This document shows, piece after piece, positions 1-6,263 of a stretch of 8,109 bases of DNA. Position 1 is the first letter of the stretch. The number at the start of each line of letters is the position of its first letter. The stretch is taken from contig CAMDGJ010000131.1 in assembly GCA_945897545.1 (NCBI GenBank), positions 1 to 8,109 of the forward strand, read 5' to 3'. A program made the position numbers and the translations under genes. Source of the DNA: Flavobacterium psychrophilum (GTDB taxonomy: Bacteria; Bacteroidota; Bacteroidia; Flavobacteriales; Flavobacteriaceae). The notes under the pieces were generated by a model. The model searched no databases and had not been told where the DNA came from. It saw only the letters and a program-made list of their open reading frames with translations.

Positions 1-537
1 CATAACATTTGCGATCAATACGATACATAGTAAAAATATCAAAATATTTCTCGAAATGTCAGCGTAATAGAATAAAATGATATTGATTGGCAGCAATAAT
101 AATCCAATATAGGTTCTGAAGCTAACCTTTTGAAGGTTAAATTGTTCTGTAAATTCCTCAATATTGAATGCAGTTGCAATTATTTTTTCTATTAAATATT
201 TAGATAAAATAAAGAAAATCAAGAAAGTAATTATTTGAATGTACAGAATCCAATCTAATTTTGAGGCGTATCCAAAAAAAGAAAGTGAAAGATGGATGAA
301 GAATGCCAAAGAAATTATTTGAACAAAAAACAACGAAATTATAAAACTACTTTTTAGAGTACTACTGTCTTTATATATGGTGATATATTTATCGGAATAA
401 ATTAATTTTGCAAAGTCGGCAAAACGATTTTCAAATGCTGATTTTGTAGTAGCTATGACTACAAAAGATAAAACAAACAAGACGGTTGCCCAATCTTTGT
501 TCTCAATTACCCTTAAATGAAGTTCATTTTCAATCAT
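1..537 (-). CDS. DUF4271 domain-containing integral membrane protein (3' part missing at window edge)
   Basis: Reading the minus strand from an ATG at 537-535 gives an open frame of 179 codons to the window edge, with no stop, so the C-terminus is missing. The protein starts MIENELHLRVIENKDW and then shows several hydrophobic stretches (about residues 18-30, 62-85, 95-112, 142-160 and 163-178), as expected for a multipass inner-membrane protein. The motif FENRFADFAKLIYSDKYI after the first membrane segment and the overall pattern match my recollection of DUF4271, a Bacteroidota family of about 200-230 residues with no established function. It is divergent from the mannosyltransferase-dihydroorotase operon, and I recall the same neighbourhood in other flavobacteria. 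No Shine-Dalgarno is seen. A TAATTTTG -7 element lies only 8 bases upstream of the ATG. Gene identity is fairly sure; molecular role is unknown. Confidence 0.85.
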   Translation of the reverse strand, partial: MIENELHLRVIENKDWATVLFVLSFVVIATTKSAFENRFADFAKLIYSDKYITIYKDSSTLKSSFIISLFFVQIISLAFFIHLSLSFFGYASKLDWILYIQIITFLIFFILSKYLIEKIIATAFNIEEFTEQFNLQKVSFRTYIGLLLLPINIILFYYADISRNILIFLLCIVLIANVM

Positions 538-544
538 ATCCTTG

Positions 545-552
545 CAAAATTA
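545..552 (-). promoter_or_regulatory. Candidate Bacteroidota -7 promoter element for the DUF4271 gene
   Basis: The minus strand reads TAATTTTG, an exact match to the Bacteroidota consensus TAnnTTTG. Its last base lies 8 bases upstream of the ATG, so a transcript would have a leader of only a few bases. No TTG-type -33 element is seen at the usual distance, so the call rests on the -7 box alone in AT-rich DNA. Confidence 0.45.
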
Positions 553-634
553 CTAAATTTTTATCTTATTCTTTTTAATATAAATTATTTATGAAATCGC
601 TAGGATAAAAATATGCAAATATATGCGAAGAATG

Positions 635-649
635 GGAATACCCTATTCC
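635..649. repeat. Short perfect palindrome in the divergent intergenic region
   Basis: GGAATA (635-640) and TATTCC (644-649) are perfect inverted arms around a CCC centre. Two ATATGC hexamers (611-616 and 621-626) sit exactly 10 bp apart just upstream. The palindrome lies between the outward-facing DUF4271 and mannosyltransferase promoters, where a repressor or activator site could act on both. This is position-based inference; no known regulator motif was recognised. Confidence 0.3.
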
Positions 650-699
650 TTTAAATAAACAAATATTATTATCGTAGGAATCAAATCGCATAAAAAGTT

Positions 700-707
700 T
701 ACTTTTG
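700..707 (+). promoter_or_regulatory. Candidate -7 promoter element for the mannosyltransferase-dihydroorotase-DUF4296 operon
   Basis: TACTTTTG matches TAnnTTTG exactly and ends 20 bases before the ATG at 728, giving a predicted leader of roughly 15 bases. No TTG is seen about 19-23 bases upstream, so the -33 element is weak or absent. The downstream genes are spaced by 0 and 4 bases, so this would be the operon's main promoter. Confidence 0.5.
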
Positions 708-727
708 CAGTGAAATTACGCTAAGAT

Positions 728-1453
728 ATGAACGATTGTATTGTTATAATTCCTACCTACAACGAAATAGAAAACATCGAAGGCATCATTAGGGCAGTGC
801 TTTCCCAGCACAAACCTTTTCATGTTCTTGTTATTGATGACAACTCCCCCGATCATACTGCTGATAAAGTGGTTATGTTACAAGCTGAGTTTGAGGATAG
901 ATTGTTTTTAGAAAAAAGATCTGGAAAATTGGGTTTAGGAACGGCATATGTGCACGGATTTAAATGGGCTTTGGAACGGAATTATGATTTTATTTTCGAA
1001 ATGGACGCTGATTTTTCACATAACCCATATGACTTGGAAAAACTCTATGATGCATGTTATTTGGGAGGTGCTGATTTAGCTATTGGCTCTCGTTATGTTA
1101 CCGGCGTAAATGTTGTAAACTGGCCATTAAGTCGCGTGTTGATGTCTTATTTTGCATCAGTTTATGTACGGTTTATTACTGGGATGAAAATTCACGATGC
1201 AACGGCTGGATTTATATGTTATAAGAGAGTAGTTCTAGAAAAGATAGGATTGGAAAAAATTAAATTTGTGGGTTATGCTTTTCAAATTGAAATGAAATAC
1301 AGAACATTTTGCAAAGAATTTGATATTGTCGAAGTGCCAATTATTTTTACCGATAGAACAAAAGGACAGTCTAAAATGAGTAGCGTCATATTTAAAGAAG
1401 CGGTTTTGGGAGTTATTGCGCTTCGTTTAAAAAAATTAGTAAACGCCTTATAA
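728..1453 (+). CDS. Polyprenol monophosphomannose synthase-like family 2 glycosyltransferase
   Basis: The 241-residue protein has the full signature of dolichol/polyprenyl-phosphate mannosyltransferases of GT2. PTYNE is at 9-13, the nucleotide-binding DDNSPD at 37-42, the metal-binding DAD at 93-95, and GSRYVTG at 120-126. WPLSR follows at 132-136, DATAGF at 157-162, FQIE at 185-188, and the C-terminal DR-x-x-G-x-SKM motif at 209-217. Such enzymes transfer a sugar, usually mannose from GDP-mannose, to a polyprenyl phosphate at the inner face of the cytoplasmic membrane. The lipid-linked sugar then serves glycosylation or glycan assembly. There is no C-terminal membrane domain, so it resembles the short DPM1 type and should be membrane-associated only peripherally. 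It is the first gene of a tight operon: its TAA is followed directly by the ATG of dihydroorotase. Family assignment is strong; sugar specificity is inferred. Confidence 0.92.
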   Translation: MNDCIVIIPTYNEIENIEGIIRAVLSQHKPFHVLVIDDNSPDHTADKVVMLQAEFEDRLFLEKRSGKLGLGTAYVHGFKWALERNYDFIFEMDADFSHNPYDLEKLYDACYLGGADLAIGSRYVTGVNVVNWPLSRVLMSYFASVYVRFITGMKIHDATAGFICYKRVVLEKIGLEKIKFVGYAFQIEMKYRTFCKEFDIVEVPIIFTDRTKGQSKMSSVIFKEAVLGVIALRLKKLVNAL

Positions 1454-2806
1454 ATGAAAGATACAATACATAGGATTCTAATAAAGAACGCCAAAATTGT
1501 AAATGAAGGTGCAATTTTTGAAGGTGACGTTCTAATCGAAGATGACCTAATTGTCGAAATTTCAGAAAGCATTAGTGCAAAATCGTCTCAATGTATGATC
1601 ATTGATGCCGAAGGAAATTATTTGATGCCTGGCGCAATTGATGATCAAGTGCATTTTAGAGAACCAGGACTTACCCATAAAGGGGATATTGAATCAGAAT
1701 CAAAAGCCGCGGTTGCCGGAGGAATTACTTCGTTTATAGAACAACCTAATACAGTCCCAAACGCGGTGACTCAAGAAATATTAGAAGAAAAATATGTGAT
1801 TGCATCTCAGAATTCCTATGCGAATTATTCGTTTATGATGGGTGCCACAAATGATAATTTAGAGGAAGTTTTAAAAACAAACCCTAGGAATGTTGCGGGA
1901 ATAAAAATATTTTTAGGTTCCTCTACAGGAAATATTTTAGTAGACAATGAAGCCGTTTTAGAAAGAATTTTTTCAAGCACTCCTTTGCTTATTGCAGTGC
2001 ATTGTGAGGATGAAACTACCATCAAAAACAATTTGGAAAAATATAAATCCGAGTTTGGCGAAGAAATTCCTGTTACAGCGCACCATTTAATTCGCAGCGA
2101 GGAAGCCTGTTATATTTCGTCTTCCAAAGCGATTGCACTTGCCAAGAAAACGGGAGCAAGACTACATGTTTTTCATCTTTCGACTGCAAAAGAAATGGAT
2201 TTGTTTACCAATAAAATTCCATTAGAAGATAAAAAAATCACTGCCGAAGTTTGCATTCATCATTTATGGTTTACCAATGATGATTATGCAACCAAAGGTA
2301 ATTTGATAAAATGGAATCCTGCTGTGAAAACTGCCAATGACCGAAAAGTCCTCTGGGAAGCACTTATTGATGGTAGAATCGATGTGATTGCTACAGATCA
2401 TGCGCCACATACTTTGGCAGAAAAAAAGCAAACTTATCAAAAAGCCCCTTCAGGAGGACCACTAGTTCAACACGCTGTCGTGGCGATGTTTGAAGCCTTT
2501 CACCAAGGAAAAATCAGCATCGAAAAAATTGTCGAAAAAATGTGCCATAATCCAGCTAAGATTTTCAAAATCGAAAAGCGTGGTTTTATCAAAGTGGGTT
2601 ATTATGCTGACTTGGTTATTGTAAACTCAGGATTGCCTTGGAGTGTAAAGAAGGAAAATATTCTAGCTAAATGCGGATGGTCACCGTTTGAAGGCTTTAC
2701 TTTTAAATCTAGAATTACTCATACTTTGGTTAACGGACAATTAGTTTATTCTGCTTTTAAAGTTAAAGATATTCGTGCTGGAAAACGTTTACTGTTTGAT
2801 AGGTAA
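1454..2806 (+). CDS. pyrC: Dihydroorotase, class I-like, with Gln in place of the usual first metal-binding His
   Basis: This 450-residue amidohydrolase should interconvert carbamoyl-aspartate and dihydroorotate, the third step of pyrimidine synthesis. The HFREPG substrate motif is at 67-72. The lysine expected to be carboxylated is K151 in GIKIFLGSSTGN. Metal-ligand histidines are at 183 (VHCED) and 238/241 (HVFHLSTAKE), and the catalytic Asp is D315 in ATDHAPH. C-terminal GFIKVGYYADLVIV is the usual amidohydrolase ending. The normal metal motif D-x-H-x-H reads D63-D-Q65-V-H67 here, so the first histidine is a glutamine. I recall the same DDQVHFREPG sequence in other Bacteroidota dihydroorotases, so this looks like a lineage trait rather than a broken gene. 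Allantoinase or hydantoinase are less likely alternatives. It begins right after the mannosyltransferase stop, with no gap. Confidence 0.9.
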   Translation: MKDTIHRILIKNAKIVNEGAIFEGDVLIEDDLIVEISESISAKSSQCMIIDAEGNYLMPGAIDDQVHFREPGLTHKGDIESESKAAVAGGITSFIEQPNTVPNAVTQEILEEKYVIASQNSYANYSFMMGATNDNLEEVLKTNPRNVAGIKIFLGSSTGNILVDNEAVLERIFSSTPLLIAVHCEDETTIKNNLEKYKSEFGEEIPVTAHHLIRSEEACYISSSKAIALAKKTGARLHVFHLSTAKEMDLFTNKIPLEDKKITAEVCIHHLWFTNDDYATKGNLIKWNPAVKTANDRKVLWEALIDGRIDVIATDHAPHTLAEKKQTYQKAPSGGPLVQHAVVAMFEAFHQGKISIEKIVEKMCHNPAKIFKIEKRGFIKVGYYADLVIVNSGLPWSVKKENILAKCGWSPFEGFTFKSRITHTLVNGQLVYSAFKVKDIRAGKRLLFDR

Positions 2807-2810
2807 AATT

Positions 2811-3368
2811 ATGGGATTAAAAAAAATACTATTGTTTTTAGTTGTTTTATCAATGCTTTTAAGTTGTAAAAAAGAGTTGGTCGAGACTCCAAATCATCTT
2901 ATTGAAAAAGATAAAATGGAAAACATAATGTATGATTTAGCACTGTTAGAAGCTATAAAAATTCAAAACCCAAGTTCGTTAGACTCTTTTAAAATAAATT
3001 CGAACGAATATATTTTTAAAAAATATAAAATCGATAGCCTTCAATTTGCCCAAAACAACATTTATTATGCTGCTGATTATAAAGAGTACAAGCGAATGTT
3101 CGAAAAAATTAAATCACGATTAGACAAGAATAAGATTAGTGTCGAAAAATTGATTAAGGATAAAAAGAAAAAAGAAGGTTTGTTAAAAAAGCAGAAACAA
3201 AAACTTAAAGTAAAACGTGAAGCGGATTCAATTAAAAAGGTAAAGCAAAACTTGAAATTAAAAAAAGAGACTGATTCGATAAAAAAAGCAAAAGAACTTA
3301 AAGTATCAAAATCAGCAGATTCGTTGAAGAAAGCAAAGAAAAAAAGTCAGTTTATAATTTCGAAATAG
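2811..3368 (+). CDS. DUF4296 lipoprotein with a lysine-rich repeated C-terminal tail
   Basis: The start was set at the ATG at 2811, 4 bases after the dihydroorotase stop. It gives a clean lipoprotein signal MGLKKILLFLVVLSMLLSC, with lipobox LLSC and the lipidated cysteine at residue 19. An upstream in-frame ATG at 2775 would add 12 residues before the signal and lies inside dihydroorotase. Residues about 28-112 (DKMENIMYDLALLEA, then NEYIFKKYKIDSLQFAQNN and YYAADYKEYKRMFEKI) fit DUF4296, a Bacteroidota family of unknown function. Residues about 113-185 are extremely rich in lysine and probably helical. They carry three copies of an (A/T)DS(I/L)KK(V/A)K motif at 138, 154 and 169. The mature protein would be anchored in a membrane facing the periplasm. 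Its last 17 bases overlap the end of the convergent epimerase gene. Identity is good; function unknown. Confidence 0.82.
   Translation: MGLKKILLFLVVLSMLLSCKKELVETPNHLIEKDKMENIMYDLALLEAIKIQNPSSLDSFKINSNEYIFKKYKIDSLQFAQNNIYYAADYKEYKRMFEKIKSRLDKNKISVEKLIKDKKKKEGLLKKQKQKLKVKREADSIKKVKQNLKLKKETDSIKKAKELKVSKSADSLKKAKKKSQFIISK
3225..3341 (+). repeat. In-gene imperfect repeat, three copies, period 45-48 bases
   Basis: Three units encoding ADSIKKVK, TDSIKKAK and ADSLKKAK recur at 48 and 45 base intervals inside the DUF4296 gene. Codons differ between units (GCG GAT TCA, ACT GAT TCG, GCA GAT TCG; AAG versus AAA lysines). The repeat is therefore kept at protein level rather than being a fresh DNA duplication. 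Confidence 0.6.
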
Positions 3369-4341
3369 CCGCAATGTACTGACGAATGTCCGTAAATTCA
3401 GTTGCTAAAGTTTTTTTTATTTTTTCATTCGAATAATAGTTCATAGCATAAGAAGCCTTCGCCGTTGCCTGATCTAACTTCCTTTTTTGCCTAAAAGTAG
3501 TCGAAATAAACCAATCGATTCTAGATGCTATTTCAAGCAAAAATGGGCTTGCGTGAATAGATGGTCTTTTTACATTTAGGGAATCTGCAATAGAATATAA
3601 CAAGTCTTTAAAAGCCATATTTTCTGCAATTAGAGTGTACCGTTCATTTGAATTTTCGCTTTTCATCAATTCTGCAGCAATTCGAACCACATCAGAAACG
3701 GCAATAAATCCCGTAACGCCTTTTGTGTAAAACGACAATCCACTAGCCACTCGCTTGAAAAGCATTCCGCTTCCTTGTTCCCAAAAACCCGGTCCTAATA
3801 TAACTCCAGGATTAAGAATCACGGTGTCTAGACCTTCTTGTTGTCCACGCCATATTTCCATTTCAGCGCCATATTTTGAAATAGCATAATCGCTATGTGG
3901 CAGCTCGGGATTCCATTCTGATTCTTCGGTTCTGATTTTTTCATTTTCTTTTAAATCGCCTAAAGCTGATATTGAACTCATGAAACAAAGTTTTTTTATA
4001 TTTTTGGCAATACAAAAATTGACAATATTTGCCGTTCCCTCAATATTAATTTTCCGAAGTAAATTTTCGTCCTTTGGATTAAAGGAAATCAGCGCAGCAC
4101 AATGATAGACGTATTCTATATTTTCAAAAGCAATTTCTAAGGATGGAATATCAATAATATCGGCTTGAATCCAATCTACTTTATTGAATAACGATTCTTT
4201 ATTATATAGAGAAAACAACGATTTTGTTTTTTCTATAGTTGCCGCATTTCGATAAATAGCACTAGCGGCATCACCATTTTCAACTAAATGAAGTAGTAAA
4301 TGTGCGCCAACTAAACCTGTTCCTCCTGTGACTAAAACCAT
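3352..4341 (-). CDS. NAD-dependent epimerase/dehydratase family protein (extended SDR)
   Basis: The 329-residue protein is an extended short-chain dehydrogenase/reductase. The N-terminal Rossmann motif is VTGGTGLVG at 4-12. An acidic residue in the adenine-binding turn region (D61) and YHCAA at 79-83 follow. The active-site serine region is MSSISALG at 121-128, and the catalytic pair is Y152-x-x-x-K156 in DYAISKYGAE. ILNPGVILGPG at 175-185 is the usual segment after the active site. The C-terminal half, including DVVRIAAELM (217-226), is the substrate domain, which is too variable to name a substrate. Sugar-nucleotide epimerase, dihydroflavonol reductase-like or other NAD(P)H-dependent reduction are all possible. 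The start is the only sensible ATG, directly before the Rossmann strand. The gene is convergent with DUF4296 (17 bp overlap) and divergent from tyrS. Family assignment is strong, substrate unknown. Confidence 0.88.
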   Translation of the reverse strand: MVLVTGGTGLVGAHLLLHLVENGDAASAIYRNAATIEKTKSLFSLYNKESLFNKVDWIQADIIDIPSLEIAFENIEYVYHCAALISFNPKDENLLRKINIEGTANIVNFCIAKNIKKLCFMSSISALGDLKENEKIRTEESEWNPELPHSDYAISKYGAEMEIWRGQQEGLDTVILNPGVILGPGFWEQGSGMLFKRVASGLSFYTKGVTGFIAVSDVVRIAAELMKSENSNERYTLIAENMAFKDLLYSIADSLNVKRPSIHASPFLLEIASRIDWFISTTFRQKRKLDQATAKASYAMNYYSNEKIKKTLATEFTDIRQYIAAISKL

Positions 4342-4345
4342 AAAA

Positions 4346-4353
4346 CAAAATTA
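4346..4353 (-). promoter_or_regulatory. Candidate -7 promoter element for the epimerase gene
   Basis: The minus strand reads TAATTTTG, an exact TAnnTTTG match, ending only 4 bases before the ATG at 4341. If used, the mRNA would be leaderless or nearly so. No good -33 TTG is found at 17-23 bases, and the box overlaps the start of the 7 bp tandem repeat, so chance similarity is possible. Confidence 0.35.
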
Positions 4354-4373
4354 CGAATTACAAATTACGAATT
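4350..4373. repeat. Three-copy 7 bp tandem repeat (ATTACGA / ATTACAA / ATTACGA)
   Basis: Units lie at 4350-4356, 4357-4363 and 4364-4370, followed by a partial ATT. The middle unit differs by one base. The repeat sits between the divergent epimerase and tyrS genes, next to the epimerase start. Function is unknown; it could be a variable-number repeat affecting promoter spacing. Confidence 0.6.
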
Positions 4374-4404
4374 GCTATTTTTATTTTACAAATTGAAATT
4401 ACCA

Positions 4405-4434
4405 TTGTCATTGCTTTTTGAATTGTTATATTTG
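4405..4434 (+). promoter_or_regulatory. tyrS promoter, Bacteroidota type (-33 TTG, -7 TATATTTG)
   Basis: TTG at 4405-4407, a 19 base spacer, and TATATTTG at 4427-4434 match the Bacteroidota housekeeping promoter pattern with good spacing. The box ends 17 bases before the tyrS ATG. No tRNA-like or T-box leader fits in the short leader. Confidence 0.65.
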
Positions 4435-4451
4435 CCAAAATTGATTGTAAG

Positions 4452-5744
4452 ATGAAAAATTTTATTGAAGAAGTAACTTGGAGAGGAATGCTCCACGATG
4501 TTATGCCTGGCACAGAAGAACATTTGATGGAACAAATGCGTGTGGCATATGTGGGAATTGACCCAACTGCAGATTCATTGCATATAGGACATTTAGTGGG
4601 TGTAATGTTGTTAAAACATTTTCAGTTGTCCGGACACAAACCATTAGCATTAGTGGGTGGTGCAACAGGAATGATAGGTGATCCTTCAGGTAAATCTAAT
4701 GAAAGAAATTTATTGGACGAACCTACTTTGCGTCACAACCAAGAAGCCATAAAAGGGCAATTGGCTCGTTTTTTAGATTTTACTTCGAATGCTTCAAATG
4801 CAGCAGAATTAGTAAATAATTACGATTGGATGAAGAATTTTTCATTTCTAGATTTCATTCGTGATGTTGGTAAACATATAACTGTTAATTATATGATGGC
4901 GAAAGATTCAGTAAAGAAACGTCTTTCTTCTGAAGCTGCCGAAGGAATGTCTTTTACGGAGTTTACCTATCAATTGGTTCAAGGATATGACTTTTTGCAT
5001 TTGTACAGAGAAAAAAAATGTACACTTCAAATGGGAGGAAGTGATCAATGGGGAAATATTACTACAGGAACCGAATTAGTTCGAAGAATTGCTGGTGGAA
5101 AAGCTTATGCATTGACATGTCCGTTGATTACAAAAGCCGATGGAACAAAATTCGGAAAATCCGAAGGCGGAAATATTTGGTTGGATTCCGCTCGAACTTC
5201 GCCTTATAAATTTTACCAATATTGGTTGAATACTTCAGATATTGATGCCGAGAAATACATCAAGATTTTTACTTTCATCTCGAAAGAAGATATTGAGGTT
5301 TTAACCGAAACACATAGAGAAACACCACATTTGCGTTTGTTGCAAAAACGCTTGGCTGAAGAAATTACAGTTATGGTTCATTCTGAAACAGATTTAGAAA
5401 ATGCAATTAAAGCATCTAATATTCTGTTCGGGAATTCTACTTCGGATGATTTGAAACAATTGGATGAAGCAACTTTTTTGGATGTTTTTGACGGTGTTCC
5501 CCAAGCGGAAATTGCAAGAAATGAAATCGAAACTGGAATCAGTATAGTTGATGTTTTAAACGAAAAAACAGGATTTTTAAAATCAAATGGCGAAGCAAGA
5601 CGAGCCTTAACAGCTAATTCTATTTCGGTAAACAAGGAAAAAGTAACCGAAGAATTCGTACTTTCCGCAAAAGATTTAATCAACAACCAATTTGTATTGT
5701 TGCAAAGCGGAAAGAAAAATTATTTTGTGATTAGGGTTAAATAA
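4452..5744 (+). CDS. tyrS: Tyrosyl-tRNA synthetase
   Basis: The 430-residue protein is a full-length bacterial class Ic tyrosyl-tRNA synthetase, which charges tRNA-Tyr with tyrosine using ATP in the cytoplasm. The HIGH motif is exact at 44-47, in [14 protein letters not shown]. The tyrosine pocket and ATP region show [11 protein letters not shown] (76-86), [12 protein letters not shown] (174-185) and GGSDQWGNI (195-203). The KMSKS-type loop is KFGKS at 233-237, the form usual for bacterial TyrRS. The anticodon-binding region follows, and the C-terminal 65 residues form an S4-like RNA-binding domain ([13 protein letters not shown], then SVN). The ATG at 4452 is placed 17 bases after a strong -7 element and gives the family's usual N-terminus. 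The gene appears to be monocistronic or to read towards the downstream toxin-antitoxin pair, which has its own likely promoter. Nothing appears damaged. Confidence 0.97.
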   Translation: MKNFIEEVTWRGMLHDVMPGTEEHLMEQMRVAYVGIDPTADSLHIGHLVGVMLLKHFQLSGHKPLALVGGATGMIGDPSGKSNERNLLDEPTLRHNQEAIKGQLARFLDFTSNASNAAELVNNYDWMKNFSFLDFIRDVGKHITVNYMMAKDSVKKRLSSEAAEGMSFTEFTYQLVQGYDFLHLYREKKCTLQMGGSDQWGNITTGTELVRRIAGGKAYALTCPLITKADGTKFGKSEGGNIWLDSARTSPYKFYQYWLNTSDIDAEKYIKIFTFISKEDIEVLTETHRETPHLRLLQKRLAEEITVMVHSETDLENAIKASNILFGNSTSDDLKQLDEATFLDVFDGVPQAEIARNEIETGISIVDVLNEKTGFLKSNGEARRALTANSISVNKEKVTEEFVLSAKDLINNQFVLLQSGKKNYFVIRVK

Positions 5745-5771
5745 TTTTATAACTTTACTAAAATAATAAAA
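5724..5771 (+). promoter_or_regulatory. Candidate toxin-antitoxin promoter with overlapping palindromic operator
   Basis: TTTG at 5724-5727 and TAACTTTA at 5750-5757 (one base off TAnnTTTG) are 22 bases apart and could be the promoter. Centred on base 5758 is a 27 bp dyad (5745-5771) in which 11 of 13 pairs match: TTTTAT outside pairs with ATAAAA, and TTTACTAAA forms the core. It overlaps the -7 box and ends 3 bases before the antitoxin ATG, the expected place for autorepression by an antitoxin. The AT-richness raises the chance of accidental symmetry. Confidence 0.45.
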
Positions 5772-5774
5772 GCT

Positions 5775-5978
5775 ATGGAAATTCAATTTTTGACCGACGA
5801 AAAAGGGAATAAAACAGCTGTTTTGTTGTCTATAAAAAAATACAATAAATTAATAGAAAAATTGGAAGATTTGGAGGACGTGCGTCTTTATGATGAAGCC
5901 AAAAGAGAGGATGATGGGTATCGAATATCATTTGAAGATTATTTGAAAACAAGAGAAAGCAAAAAGTCTAATGTATAG
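5775..5978 (+). CDS. Type II antitoxin, probably Phd/YefM-like
   Basis: This small 67-residue protein begins MEIQFLTDEKGNKTAVLLSIKKYNKLIEKLEDLED. That resembles the N-terminal fold of Phd/YefM-type antitoxins: a short strand, a 'prevent host death' style segment, then a helix that dimerises and binds DNA. The charged C-terminal part (DEAKREDDGYRISFEDYLKTRESKK) would be the flexible segment that wraps and blocks the toxin. It is followed by a RelE/ParE-type toxin gene whose ATG overlaps its last 8 bases, so the two are translationally coupled in the usual antitoxin-first order. It starts 30 bases after tyrS and has its own candidate promoter and palindrome. The exact antitoxin family is uncertain from sequence alone; its role as an antitoxin is well supported by context. 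Confidence 0.78.
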   Translation: MEIQFLTDEKGNKTAVLLSIKKYNKLIEKLEDLEDVRLYDEAKREDDGYRISFEDYLKTRESKKSNV

Positions 5979-6222
5979 CATTGATTTTTCTAAAAAAGCA
6001 CAAAAGAAACTCGATAGATTATCCGATGACATCGCAAATCCAATATTATCAGCAATCGGAAGCCTTTCTGATAATCCTAGACCACAAGGCTATAGAAAGC
6101 TAACGGGTAGAAAAGGATATCGAATTCGTGTTGGGGATTACAGAGTTATTTATGAAATATTTGATGATATTCTCTTAATTGATGTTATTGATTTAGGTCA
6201 CAGAAGAGAGGTCTACGAATAA
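5971..6222 (+). CDS. RelE/ParE superfamily toxin
   Basis: The 83-residue protein has the typical RelE/ParE pattern. The N-terminus is MYSIDFSKKAQKKLDRL and two helices follow. NPRPQGYRKLTGRKGYRIRVGDYRVIYEI lies at 35-63, and the C-terminal strand and tail DVIDLGHRREVY at 71-82. Basic and aromatic residues that could form an mRNA-cleaving centre, as in RelE (known to use Arg and Tyr), are R51, R53, R58, H77, R78 and Y82. This favours a ribosome-dependent mRNA interferase (RelE/YoeB/StbE-like) over a gyrase-targeting ParE, but sequence cannot settle it. Its ATG at 5971 overlaps the antitoxin stop region by 8 bases. It ends 41 bases from the convergent acyl transferase gene, and no terminator hairpin is visible between them. 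It is full length and looks intact. Confidence 0.9.
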   Translation: MYSIDFSKKAQKKLDRLSDDIANPILSAIGSLSDNPRPQGYRKLTGRKGYRIRVGDYRVIYEIFDDILLIDVIDLGHRREVYE

Positions 6223-6252
6223 TAATGTATGTATTGACTAGTGCTGTTTTGC

Positions 6253-6260
6253 TAACTTTG
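6253..6260 (+). promoter_or_regulatory. Orphan -7 promoter-like element facing into the 3' end of the acyl transferase gene
   Basis: TAACTTTG is an exact TAnnTTTG match on the plus strand. A TTG at 6234-6236 lies 16 bases upstream, slightly short of the usual spacing. No plus-strand gene follows; the element points antisense into the acyl transferase. It may be a relic of a gene once located here, an antisense promoter, or chance. Confidence 0.3.
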
Positions 6261-6263
6261 TAG

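Noticed and set aside
1282..1572. Minus-strand open frame of 96 codons
   Set aside because: It is antisense to the well-supported mannosyltransferase and dihydroorotase genes, with no family resemblance and no promoter.
2775..2810. Upstream ATG for the DUF4296 lipoprotein adding 12 residues
   Set aside because: It lies inside dihydroorotase and would put residues ahead of a textbook lipoprotein signal; the ATG at 2811 gives the clean signal peptide and a normal 4 bp gap.
4374..4451. T-box or other riboswitch ahead of tyrS
   Set aside because: The predicted leader is only about 15 bases and no specifier or antiterminator fold is visible.
5378..5686. Minus-strand open frame of 102 codons
   Set aside because: Antisense shadow of tyrS, which is a full-length conserved gene there. 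The same reasoning removes the frames at 1825-2031 (minus), antisense to dihydroorotase, and 6842-7048 (minus), an alternative frame within the LuxE-like gene.
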